From: Marispirochaeta aestuarii
GTDB lineage: Bacteria; Spirochaetota; Spirochaetia; JC444; Marispirochaetaceae
Length of the DNA stretch: 57,455 nt
Direction of reading: 5' to 3'
Assembly (NCBI RefSeq): GCF_002087085.1
Contig: NZ_MWQY01000023.1
Coordinates: 1 to 57,455 of the forward strand
In this document: piece after piece, positions 27,715-35,731 of the stretch
Layout: the number at the start of each line of letters is the position of its first letter
Position numbering within the stretch: the stretch's first letter is position 1
Notes under the pieces: model-generated
The model's input: only the letters and a program-made list of their open reading frames with translations
The model's database searches: none
Told to the model about the DNA's origin: nothing
Made by a program: the position numbers and the translations under genes

Positions 27715-28053
27715 ATGTTGAAGCGGACTTCCTGTTTGACGCTGGCCCTGCTTGTTTTTCTGGGTACAGTTACCCCGGAGAGGCTCCTCGCCGAAGAAAC
27801 AGAACCCGTCCCTTACGAAATAGGCGAGTTTCCCCGCCCCGTAAGGGAGCTGAGACGGGGGGAGATCATCTTTTTCGGTTCAGTTCCCATTACCTTTCTG
27901 CTCTCCGGACTGAGCTGGGAGCTGGGGCAGGCTGCCGCGGGAGATTCATATCCCTTCTCGGATGAGCAGCATACCTACAACATTCTGATAAGCGCCGGGG
28001 CTCTCTCCCTGGGGATAGCTCTGCTGGATTTTATCCTCGGTCGCCTGGAATAA
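27715..28053 (+). CDS. Small exported membrane protein of unknown function
   Basis: A 112-residue protein with a signal peptide or anchor (LTLALLVFLGTVTPERLLA) and two further hydrophobic segments, IIFFGSVPITFLLSGLSW and YNILISAGALSLGIALLDFI. GGAGG lies 6 bp before ATG 27715. It sits between yggS (16 bp) and rluD (6 bp) in one direction, so it is part of that transcript. No family recognised. Confidence 0.65.
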   Translation: MLKRTSCLTLALLVFLGTVTPERLLAEETEPVPYEIGEFPRPVRELRRGEIIFFGSVPITFLLSGLSWELGQAAAGDSYPFSDEQHTYNILISAGALSLGIALLDFILGRLE

Positions 28054-28059
28054 CAGCCC

Positions 28060-28968
28060 ATGATTCACTACGATTTCTGTGTCCTCCGGGACTACCGACG
28101 CCCCCTGCGGATCGACCAGTTTATAAGCGATGAGCTGGGGCTCATAAGCCGCAATCAGCTGAAACAGCGGGTCCGTGAGCTGAATATCAACGAAAAGCCT
28201 GTCAAACTGTCCCGCAGGATCGCTCCGGGAGACAGGATCAGGCTTGATCTTGAGGCCCCGCCGAAAATCGACCTGGTGCCGGAGGAGATTCCCCTGGAGA
28301 TCCTCTACGAGGATGACCGGGTCATCGTGATAAACAAACCCCAGGGCCTGGTTGTACATCCTGCGCCGGGGAACTATACGGGGACTCTTGTTCACGGTCT
28401 TCTGTACTACCGGGAAATCGATGCCCCGGAAGAGGACTTTCGCCCGGGTATCGTTCATCGACTGGACAAGGATACCAGCGGCGTACTGATAACCGCGAAG
28501 GACCAGGCTGCCCATGAGTTTCTTTCCCGTCAGTTCCAGGAAAAGACCACCCGCAAGGTCTATTTTGCCCTCTGCAGGGGAAGAATCGAGGAGGACCAGG
28601 GCCAGGTGGAAAACCGTCTCGGCCGGTGGGAGAAAAACCGTCAGCTGTTTACCGCTGTCAGCCGGGGCGGCAAAGCGGCGTTTACCAGATACAGGATACT
28701 GAGGCGCTGGAAGCAGGCGAGTTTTGTGGCCCTCTATCCTGCAACGGGGCGGACCCATCAGCTGAGGGTACATATGCGGGGTATCGGTCATCCCATACTG
28801 GGAGACCCCCTCTACGGTTCCGGGGAACGGGACGGCTGCAGCCTGATGCTCCACGCCTTTTCTCTGGAGATAGTGTTACCCGGCTCCCAGGAACTCTCCC
28901 GTTTCAGGGCACCTCTGTCTCCGCGTTTCGGAGAGCTTATCCGGGATCTTTCTGCAGAAAAGGATTGA
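28060..28968 (+). CDS. rluD: RluA/RluD-family pseudouridine synthase
   Basis: A 302-residue enzyme. An N-terminal S4-like RNA-binding region (about 15-75: RIDQFISDELGLISRNQLKQ) is followed by the catalytic domain with PGIVHRLDKDTSGVLI, whose Asp is the nucleophile, then TTRKVYFALCRG, and ATGRTHQLRVHMRGIGHPILG. It isomerises uridines in rRNA (RluD usually acts on 23S helix 69) or tRNA; the exact target cannot be read from the sequence. Its last 32 bp overlap the convergent metallo-hydrolase gene. Confidence 0.9.
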   Translation: MIHYDFCVLRDYRRPLRIDQFISDELGLISRNQLKQRVRELNINEKPVKLSRRIAPGDRIRLDLEAPPKIDLVPEEIPLEILYEDDRVIVINKPQGLVVHPAPGNYTGTLVHGLLYYREIDAPEEDFRPGIVHRLDKDTSGVLITAKDQAAHEFLSRQFQEKTTRKVYFALCRGRIEEDQGQVENRLGRWEKNRQLFTAVSRGGKAAFTRYRILRRWKQASFVALYPATGRTHQLRVHMRGIGHPILGDPLYGSGERDGCSLMLHAFSLEIVLPGSQELSRFRAPLSPRFGELIRDLSAEKD

Positions 28969-29506
28969 AACGGCGTTCCGCTTCAATGGTGCTCGGAGGT
29001 CCGTGGCCGGGATAGACTGTTCCCTTCGGAAAGGTAAGAAGCTTCTGCTGTATCCCCTGAATCAGGAGCGCCCGGGCATAACGGTTGGGAGTGGATCCGA
29101 TTCCTCCGGCGGAAAGAACATCCCCGGTAAAAAAGCAGGACCCGATGCGGTAGACCATGGAGTCGCTGGAGTGTCCGGAGATCTGCAGGCTCTCGATTGT
29201 TATTCCCCCCAGATCCAGGGTGTCTCCATCTTTCAGCAGCGTGGAATCCCGTTCCAGAAGGTTGGGTGAGCCCCCGAATACCTCGGCGGGGTATATTTTC
29301 AGCAGGGTACGTCCCCCGCGTATATGCGACTCGTGGTTGTGGGTAACCAGTATGTAGCGAACGGTGTAGGAGTTCTTCTCTATGAGCCGCAGAAGAGGAA
29401 CATCCATGATTCCCGGGTCGATCATGATTGCGTCTCCCCCTTCAGCGGGTCCCACCAGGTAGGAGTTGGAGAAACTTACAAAGGAGAAGTGGGTGAAAAT
29501 TTTCAT
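28937..29506 (-). CDS. Metallo-beta-lactamase-fold hydrolase
   Basis: A 189-residue MBL-fold protein like glyoxalase II-type hydrolases: VTHNHESHIRGG, ISGHSSDSMVYRI, FFTGDVL and YPGHGPPST. The first metal motif, normally HxHxDH, reads HNHESH, with Ser in place of the Asp that binds the second metal, so it may use one metal or have altered chemistry. Substrate unknown. Its start overlaps the stop of the pentapeptide protein (ATGA), so the two are translationally coupled. Confidence 0.85.
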   Translation of the reverse strand: MKIFTHFSFVSFSNSYLVGPAEGGDAIMIDPGIMDVPLLRLIEKNSYTVRYILVTHNHESHIRGGRTLLKIYPAEVFGGSPNLLERDSTLLKDGDTLDLGGITIESLQISGHSSDSMVYRIGSCFFTGDVLSAGGIGSTPNRYARALLIQGIQQKLLTFPKGTVYPGHGPPSTIEAERRFNPFLQKDPG

Positions 29507-30105
29507 TCTTCGTTCTGAACAGCGGCAAATACCGCTTCCTCATAGTTGGAATATTTGAAGTTGACCTTATCCCGGGTGGTGTTCAGGTAGTTGACCTTTT
29601 TCAGGTTGCAGTCGATAAAACGGACTTCCTCAAGGTTTGAGGAGACAAAACTCGAATAGTACAGATCCGAATCGCTGAAATTCACCCTGACTCCGTGCAC
29701 CCCGTTGAAGTTGGAATGGAGAATGTCCGAACCCTGAAAATCGCAGTCTCTGAATTCGGCACCGCAGAAGATGCTGTAGCGGATTTCACAGCCGGAAAAA
29801 CGGCAGTTTTCAAAACGGGCATTGGAGAAGAAGCATCCCTGAATCATGCTTTTTTCAAGGCTGCAGTCCTGAAAAACTGTCTCATCAAAAACGCAGTCTC
29901 TGAATTGGTGTCCCTCGAGGTTCATGCCGCTGAAGGTGATTCCCGCCAGGCAGATGTTACTGTGATCTTCCACGCCTGAAAGATAGTCCCGTACTGTTCC
30001 CATATATTCCTGAGTATCCGGAAGATGCTCCGCACAGTAGTTCGAGAAACTCAAGGCGGCATTGCTGCAGTCGGAAAAGGCGCACATGGCCTTATTCGTA
30101 TCCAT
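29503..30105 (-). CDS. Pentapeptide-repeat protein with N-terminal Cys/His cluster
   Basis: A 200-residue protein. Residues about 8-27 hold CAFSDC...YCAEHL, a Cys4-Cys-xx-His arrangement that could bind zinc. From about residue 50 to 180 runs a series of pentapeptide repeats with F/L in the centre (FRDCV, FQDCS, FSNAR, FENCR, FRDCD, FQGSD), which fold as a right-handed square beta-helix. Some such proteins mimic DNA; others are scaffolds. Role unknown. Coupled to the metallo-hydrolase gene downstream. Confidence 0.85.
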   Translation of the reverse strand: MDTNKAMCAFSDCSNAALSFSNYCAEHLPDTQEYMGTVRDYLSGVEDHSNICLAGITFSGMNLEGHQFRDCVFDETVFQDCSLEKSMIQGCFFSNARFENCRFSGCEIRYSIFCGAEFRDCDFQGSDILHSNFNGVHGVRVNFSDSDLYYSSFVSSNLEEVRFIDCNLKKVNYLNTTRDKVNFKYSNYEEAVFAAVQNEE

Positions 30106-30260
30106 ATATATAGCTTAGAAAAAAGAGTTCTTCTGTACAAGATAAATTCATGAAATAAGCCCGGCAACTTGATGCTATGTCCCAAATTCTATACTATTCG
30201 CCAAGCATATTTTTCTGACCCGTTGCGTGAAGGGAATAACAGAAGCTAAGGGTAGGTACT

Positions 30261-30512
30261 ATGGGTATTCGCGGGGAAGTATTTTCATCAAAAACGTCGG
30301 TAGGCAAACGGACCTATTTTTTCAACGTAAAGGAAAACAGGCACGGCGACCTCTTTTTAAACATTGTAGAGAGCAAGAAGCACGAAGGCACCGGATTTGA
30401 ACGCCACTCGGTTATCGTTTTCAACGAAGACCTGGAAAGCTTTGTGGAAGAGCTGCAGAAAGCCGTCGGGTTCATGCAGCAACACGGCGGCGGGGCCAAA
30501 TCGGAATCCTGA
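30261..30512 (+). CDS. bpuR: Pur-alpha-like nucleic-acid-binding protein (DUF3276/BpuR family)
   Basis: An 83-residue protein of the bacterial PUR domain family: RGEVFSSKTSVGKRTYFFNV, GDLFLNIVESKK, then IVFNEDLESFVEELQKAV. The Borrelia member BpuR binds DNA and RNA and regulates gene expression. ATG 30261 follows GGGTAGGTACT. The 155-bp gap before it (30106-30260) has a possible TATACT box near 30191. Its stop codon abuts the stop of rnhB with zero bases between. Confidence 0.88.
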   Translation: MGIRGEVFSSKTSVGKRTYFFNVKENRHGDLFLNIVESKKHEGTGFERHSVIVFNEDLESFVEELQKAVGFMQQHGGGAKSES

Positions 30513-31061
30513 TTATCTGACGCGGAAACTCAGGCGCTGGATGGGGCTGGGCCCCAGACGAAGGCAGACCTCACGGTGTGCCCGTGTCGGGTAGCCCTTA
30601 TGCCGCTCATAGCCGTAATCAGGTTCGAACCAGGAGTAGCGTATCATCCAGCGGTCCCGCACAACCTTGGCGGCTATGGAGGCGGCCATGACCTCCGGTA
30701 CCAGGGCGTCGGCCTTGACCATGGCCCGGGCTGAAGTCGGAATGTCGGGAATATACAGACCATCCACGATAACTTCATCCGGCAGACAGCCCATGGCTCC
30801 GAAGGCCCTGGACATGGCCAGAAGGGATGCCTTGTGGATGTTTATCCGGTCGATCTCCTCCGGCCAGGACCAGCCGATACCAACCGGGACCTTCATGGCA
30901 AGCATGCGGGCAAAGGCCTTCTCCCGCGCCGAAGGACTCATCTTCTTTGAGTCCTTTAACAGATCCCTGGGGAAATCCCGGGGCAGCACAACTGCTGCGG
31001 CGCTTACCGGTCCGGCTATGGGCCCCCGGCCTGCCTCGTCTATTCCGCAGATTATCTTCAT
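30513..31061 (-). CDS. rnhB: Ribonuclease HII
   Basis: A 182-residue endonuclease that cuts RNA in RNA-DNA hybrids and single ribonucleotides in DNA. It starts IICGIDEAGRGPIAGPV, where the first acidic pair is Asp-Glu; later blocks are DSKKMSPSAREKAF, EVIVDGL (Asp) and VPEVMAASIAAKVVRDR, then YGYERHKGYPT. All catalytic acidic residues are present. Convergent with bpuR without spacing. Confidence 0.95.
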   Translation of the reverse strand: MKIICGIDEAGRGPIAGPVSAAAVVLPRDFPRDLLKDSKKMSPSAREKAFARMLAMKVPVGIGWSWPEEIDRINIHKASLLAMSRAFGAMGCLPDEVIVDGLYIPDIPTSARAMVKADALVPEVMAASIAAKVVRDRWMIRYSWFEPDYGYERHKGYPTRAHREVCLRLGPSPIQRLSFRVR

Positions 31062-31125
31062 GCAGGGATACTAACCCCGGGGACAGACGGAATCAAGGGG
31101 CGGGAATAAATGCCGCGCCGTCAAC

Positions 31126-31154
31126 TTGACGATTAAGATCAGCTAGTGTTAGAT
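31126..31154 (+). promoter_or_regulatory. Putative smc promoter
   Basis: TTGACG (31126-31131), a 17-bp spacer, TTAGAT (31149-31154), about 67 bp before the GTG start. The -10 match is only moderate. Confidence 0.4.
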
Positions 31155-31221
31155 AGTAGCAGTAGGTTGAACAAGTGTTTCATAACCCGATTCCAACTTT
31201 GCGTAAACAGGAACGAAGTAA

Positions 31222-34071
31222 GTGTTCTTAAAAAATATTGAGATCTTCGGCTTTAAGTCTTTTGCTGACAGGGTAAAAATTGATTTTGCTCCCGGAATTT
31301 CCGCCCTTCTCGGACCCAACGGATGCGGAAAAAGCAACGTTGTGGATGCCATAAAGTGGGTACTGGGGGAACAGGCTTCCCGGAGCCTGCGGGCTGAACG
31401 AATGGAAGACGTTATCTTTAACGGCACCGAACAGCGCAAAGCTCTCAATGTGGCGGAGGTTACTCTTACCCTGAGTAACGACGAAGGGGTTCTTCCCATG
31501 GATATGCCGGAGATCGCCATCAAGCGCCGTCTCTACCGTTCGGGGGAAAGTGAATACTTTGTAAATAACACGCCCGTCAAGCTTCGGGAACTCCGGGAAC
31601 TTTTCTTTGATACCGGGGTAGGGAAATCGGCGTATTCGATCATGGAACAGGGAAAAATCGACCAGATTCTTTCCCATAAACCGGAGGAACGCCGATACAT
31701 ATTCGAAGAGGCCGCCGGGATTACCAAGTTCAAGGTCAAAGGGGCGGAGGCTGAACGGAAGCTGAGCCGTACCGAGGAAAACATGCGCCAGGTGGAGGGG
31801 ATTCTCGGCGAGGTAAAGCGTTCCTACGACTCCCTTAAAAAGCAGGCCGACAAGACCGAACAGTACCGCAGGTTTCGCGAGGACATCTTCGAACTGGAAC
31901 TGAAAATTCAGCTCCTCAGGCTCAAAGGCTTTCTCGATGATGAGCTTTCCAAGGAAAAGCAGCTCAAGGAGAAGAGCGGTCTCAGAGATTCCATCAAGTC
32001 CGAGATAGACACCATAAACGAGTCCCTGGAAGAGAACCTGGACCAGGTCAATACCATGGAGTCCTCCCTCATCGAGAACCAGAAGATGCTCTACGGTATC
32101 GACGTGGAGAAGGGGAACCTTCAGAACCAGCAGTCCATTATACAGGAACGCCGGGGTGAACTTCATCGCCATCTGGAGTACTGTAAAAACCGCGAGGCCC
32201 AGCTTCAGGAGCAGAAAGCGGAGTTCGAGGCTTCCCTTAAGGATAAACGGGAAGTGCTGGAGGACCTCAAGGGACGGCATGCCTCCATCGACAGGAATAT
32301 TCTCGAGTTCGATGAACGGATTAACAGCTCCCAGAATACGATACGAAGAAATGAATCCGAGATTACACGGCTTGAAGGTCAGATTGCTGCCAACGAGGCA
32401 TCCGTCAACGATCTGCAGGACCAGCTGCGGGCCATCACCGACGATATCGTGGGTCAGCTGGACCGCAAGCTCGAAGAGAGCGCTTACTCCCACGGTGAGA
32501 GAATGCGGATTGAATCCGCCGTCCGGGACAGGATCGACCGGATCCGCATTCACGTCAAGGGCAAGCTCGATCTTGTCGGTGATCTCGGATCCCTCTCGGA
32601 AATCGGGGAACGTGAGCGTACCGAACTTGTCAGCTCCATTCGCGGGGGACTGAATGAGGCCCTTGCAGGTATAGATGCACTCCAGGATGAGTTCAAACGG
32701 TACACCGAGACCATCCCGGCCTTTCTGGACGATTTTCTTGCTCCCGAAGGGACGATGACCAGAAAACGGAATATCGACGAGCAGATAGAATCCACAAGGA
32801 ACAGTATCGCCGCCGACAAGGAGCAGATCGGCCGTCTGCAGCAGGAAAACCGCAGTCTCTTCAGTAAAATAGAGGAGTACCGGGGAACCCTTCAGGACCT
32901 TAAAATCTCGAAAGCCAAGGTCTCCGCCCAGATTACAGCCGCCGAAGATGCCCTTGCCCTGACGGAAAAGGAGATCCGTACAACCCTGGCCTCCATGGAG
33001 GAAAACCAGGGCGATATGGAAGAAACGGGCATAAAACTGGCCTCCACGGAAAAAAGGATAAACGAGCTCAAGGAGCGTCATTCAGCCATTCTGGATGAGG
33101 AGAAGAAGCTTCGTAAAAGCCTGGATGAACTTGAAAAGGGAATCAGTCTGCGAAACAGGGATGCCCTTCAGAAAGAGAAGAGCCTGAAGGACAAGATGTC
33201 CCAGCTCGCCCAGACCCAGAGTCAGGTAGAGAAAATCCAGGTGGACCTGTCCGCCGTCAAAACGGAGATCCGCAACCTTTTTGAGAATTTCCGGGAAAAG
33301 CACTCCCGCGAACTTACCGAGTTTGAAGACCGCATGTACGAGATCCGGGAGGATGCAAAACTCCTTCGGGAGAAGCTCGGTTCCGCCCGGGAACAGCTTC
33401 GTGGACTCGGTCATGTCAATCTTATGGCCCCCGAGGAGTTTGCGGAGGTCAAGGAACGCTATGATTTCCTCGAAAATCAGCTTCAGGATCTCAGAAAGGC
33501 CCGGGAAGACCTGAATGCCATTACTAAACAGATCCGCACCGAGTCACGGGAGCTTTTTCTGTCAACCTACGAGAAAATCAAGAAGAATTTTCACGTAACC
33601 TTCCGCAGACTTTTCGGCGGGGGCAGGGGAGAGCTCAAGCTGACCGAACCGGACCAGGTCCTGACCTCGGGTATCGAAATTTTTGCCCAGCCTCCGGGCA
33701 AGCGCCTGGAGAATATTACCCTCCTGTCCGGAGGCGAGCGCTCACTGACTGCGGTGGCCCTCCTTTTTGCAACCTACATGGTCCGTCCGTCACCCTTCTG
33801 TATCCTTGACGAGATCGACGCCGCCCTGGACGAAAACAACGTAGGGCGCTTTGTGACAATGCTGATGGAGTTCGCCAACTCATCCCAGTTCATTGTCATT
33901 ACTCACAATAAAAAGACTGTTGCAGGGGCCCAGACCCTTCTTGGGATTACCATGGAGGAGTCGGGTATCTCCAAGATTATCGCCATCAGGGTTGATAAGG
34001 GGGGCAGTCTTGATCCTGTTCCAGAAGAGGTGATCGAGGAACTCGATCTGGACCTGGAGGAAGAGGAGTAG
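31222..34071 (+). CDS. smc: Chromosome partition protein SMC, short form
   Basis: A 949-residue SMC ATPase; typical bacterial SMC is near 1180. The N-terminal Walker A is GPNGCGKSN (31-39), followed by AIKWVLGEQASRSLR. The C-terminal head has the signature LLSGGERSLTAVALLFA (LSGGE at 835-839) and Walker B FCILDEIDAALDENN. Long coiled coils lie between. The Gly-rich hinge of canonical SMC is not recognisable; about residues 400-530 hold a different segment (IHVKGKLDLVGDLGSLSEIG, then KRYTETIPAFLDDF). Start is GTG 31222. No scpA or scpB gene is near. It probably compacts and segregates DNA. Confidence 0.93.
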   Translation: MFLKNIEIFGFKSFADRVKIDFAPGISALLGPNGCGKSNVVDAIKWVLGEQASRSLRAERMEDVIFNGTEQRKALNVAEVTLTLSNDEGVLPMDMPEIAIKRRLYRSGESEYFVNNTPVKLRELRELFFDTGVGKSAYSIMEQGKIDQILSHKPEERRYIFEEAAGITKFKVKGAEAERKLSRTEENMRQVEGILGEVKRSYDSLKKQADKTEQYRRFREDIFELELKIQLLRLKGFLDDELSKEKQLKEKSGLRDSIKSEIDTINESLEENLDQVNTMESSLIENQKMLYGIDVEKGNLQNQQSIIQERRGELHRHLEYCKNREAQLQEQKAEFEASLKDKREVLEDLKGRHASIDRNILEFDERINSSQNTIRRNESEITRLEGQIAANEASVNDLQDQLRAITDDIVGQLDRKLEESAYSHGERMRIESAVRDRIDRIRIHVKGKLDLVGDLGSLSEIGERERTELVSSIRGGLNEALAGIDALQDEFKRYTETIPAFLDDFLAPEGTMTRKRNIDEQIESTRNSIAADKEQIGRLQQENRSLFSKIEEYRGTLQDLKISKAKVSAQITAAEDALALTEKEIRTTLASMEENQGDMEETGIKLASTEKRINELKERHSAILDEEKKLRKSLDELEKGISLRNRDALQKEKSLKDKMSQLAQTQSQVEKIQVDLSAVKTEIRNLFENFREKHSRELTEFEDRMYEIREDAKLLREKLGSAREQLRGLGHVNLMAPEEFAEVKERYDFLENQLQDLRKAREDLNAITKQIRTESRELFLSTYEKIKKNFHVTFRRLFGGGRGELKLTEPDQVLTSGIEIFAQPPGKRLENITLLSGGERSLTAVALLFATYMVRPSPFCILDEIDAALDENNVGRFVTMLMEFANSSQFIVITHNKKTVAGAQTLLGITMEESGISKIIAIRVDKGGSLDPVPEEVIEELDLDLEEEE

Positions 34072-34080
34072 GCAGGCCGT

Positions 34081-34443
34081 ATGCCCAGAGATGCCGGGAG
34101 GAACAGAGGATTATCCCCAGGAATGCGTGTTTATATCCTGGCGGTCATTGCCGTCGCTTTTTTCTCCGTCATCGGCCTGGTTCTGTTCTACTCCCCCGAA
34201 AAACAGAACAGCGAAAATGCCGCTGTCGTTGATGCCGACGCCGGCGTCTACTCACGGCTGATTCTCCCGGAGGAAAAACGCGGTCTTATAGCCAATGATC
34301 ATCTTCCCTTACGATCCCGACGCCTGGAATGGACCCGTGAACAGGTCGATCGTTTCTGGATTCCCCCCGGCTCCATTGTTCTTGAAATTATGAAGGATGA
34401 GAACGACGCCATATTGGAGGAGATCTTTGAATCTGTACCGTAA
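34081..34443 (+). CDS. Single-pass membrane protein of unknown function
   Basis: A 120-residue protein: basic N-terminus, one transmembrane helix (VYILAVIAVAFFSVIGLVLF, about 17-36), then an acidic extracytoplasmic part (SRLILPEEKRGLIAND, then FWIPPGSIVLEIMKDEND). It follows smc by 9 bp. Its last 17 bp overlap the next gene. No family recognised. Confidence 0.65.
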   Translation: MPRDAGRNRGLSPGMRVYILAVIAVAFFSVIGLVLFYSPEKQNSENAAVVDADAGVYSRLILPEEKRGLIANDHLPLRSRRLEWTREQVDRFWIPPGSIVLEIMKDENDAILEEIFESVP

Positions 34444-35632
34444 GGACTGCCTTACGCTTATAGTCTCTTCCCTTGTTTTTTTTACCCCGCTTTATGCATC
34501 TCCTCCGCCTCTTCCGCAGCCGCGCTTCGATTTATACCTTCTTCCCCCCGCACCGCCGGAAAAGATTGTCGAGTACCCTGTCATTACCCCTTCTTCGAAA
34601 GACGCTTCGGTAAAAAAAGAGCCGGAAGCAGTTTCAGAAAAATCTCTTCCCCGGGAGTCCGGCACTGCGACGACCGTCGAAAGGGCCCCAGCGCCTGAAC
34701 TGCCCCGGGAAACGGAAGCTCAAAGGAGACCCTCCGGCGGTGCGGAAAAAACCTCCGGGAGCGGGGAGCAGGCGGTAGGACGGGCTGAGCGCATGGAGAA
34801 TATCGCTCCCGAAGTGTACGCCCGCCTTAACGAGGGATTCAGTCTGGCTATTGAGGGCGGTTCCTGGCTCTTCATCGATGCCTATCCCTCAGGCGGAATC
34901 GCCTACGACGGCAGGGTGCGGGAGGATCGGTACATGCGTTTCAGCTTTCGGGCACAGAAAGAGGGAAAGTATATCCTGCAGTTTGTTCAGGGAAGTTCCG
35001 GAGGAGATGGCGGGAGCACCCACAGGGTCGTGGTGGAGGTCCTTTCAGGGGAAGAGTTCATGGCCAGGGTAACCGGTGAATCCGAAAGACGGGAGTCCGG
35101 CGCAGAGGACAGCCTTCAGGCGGAGGGAGAAATGGATCCCGGGCTTTCAGAGGATGAGCGTTACGGGGCTGCCCTGGAGCGTATGCGGAAGGGTGAATGG
35201 CAGAATGCCTTCGGGGTTCTTACCAGCTCTCCCGATTTTGATCCGTCAAAGCCCTCCCGGTTTACCGCCGCTGCCTTTGCCTCCGCTCTTTTTATGGATG
35301 ATTACATGCTTGCCCTGGATTACGCGAATTTTCCTGCTTCCCTGCAGAAGGATTTTTCCGGAAGTATCCTGCACCTGAGCACAGAACTGCCTGTGGAACT
35401 CAGGCGACGGCTTCTGACCGCCTCCCTCGATCTTCTTCAGGGTCATCATGGCATGGACGAACTGGTGTTTGCCCTGGCCGGGGACTATGAGGAGCCCGGT
35501 CCCGCCCGTGACATTTCGGAAGCTGTCCGCTGGTATCGCTATCTCCTCTCCGAATATCCCCTGAGTGCCTACTGGCAGAGAGCCCGGGAGCGGGCCACCT
35601 ACCTTGAACGGCATTTTCTTCTGGTACGGTAA
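34427..35632 (+). CDS. Exported Pro-rich protein with C-terminal helical repeat region
   Basis: A 401-residue protein. The start is set at TTG 34427 because GGAGGAG lies 6 bp upstream and a signal peptide follows directly (LYRKDCLTLIVSSLVFFTPL); ATG 34397 in the same frame has no such site. After the signal come a Pro/Glu-rich disordered stretch (about 25-120), a beta domain with FSLAIEGGSWLFIDAYPSGG and YILQFVQGSSGG, and a TPR-like region (GALERMRKGEWQNAF-type helices to the C-terminus). It resembles periplasmic proteins that bind envelope complexes. No known family assigned. Confidence 0.68.
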   Translation: MNLYRKDCLTLIVSSLVFFTPLYASPPPLPQPRFDLYLLPPAPPEKIVEYPVITPSSKDASVKKEPEAVSEKSLPRESGTATTVERAPAPELPRETEAQRRPSGGAEKTSGSGEQAVGRAERMENIAPEVYARLNEGFSLAIEGGSWLFIDAYPSGGIAYDGRVREDRYMRFSFRAQKEGKYILQFVQGSSGGDGGSTHRVVVEVLSGEEFMARVTGESERRESGAEDSLQAEGEMDPGLSEDERYGAALERMRKGEWQNAFGVLTSSPDFDPSKPSRFTAAAFASALFMDDYMLALDYANFPASLQKDFSGSILHLSTELPVELRRRLLTASLDLLQGHHGMDELVFALAGDYEEPGPARDISEAVRWYRYLLSEYPLSAYWQRARERATYLERHFLLVR

Positions 35633-35662
35633 GTTGCGTTCGCCTGCGGCCCGGGTATCCCA

Positions 35663-35692
35663 TTGACAGGGGCGGGGTTTATCGGCTATAAC
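35663..35692 (+). promoter_or_regulatory. Promoter of the ffh-rplS operon
   Basis: TTGACA (35663-35668), an 18-bp spacer, TATAAC (35687-35692), about 40 bp before ffh. It is a close match to the major sigma-factor consensus and the likely main promoter for the 6.8-kb operon. Confidence 0.65.
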
Positions 35693-35731
35693 TGACCCTA
35701 AACTTTATGCTTTGGGGTAACAGCACAGGCT

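Noticed and set aside
31228-33081. 617-codon open frame on the minus strand
   Set aside because: Antisense to smc; a by-product of the GC-skewed coiled-coil codons.
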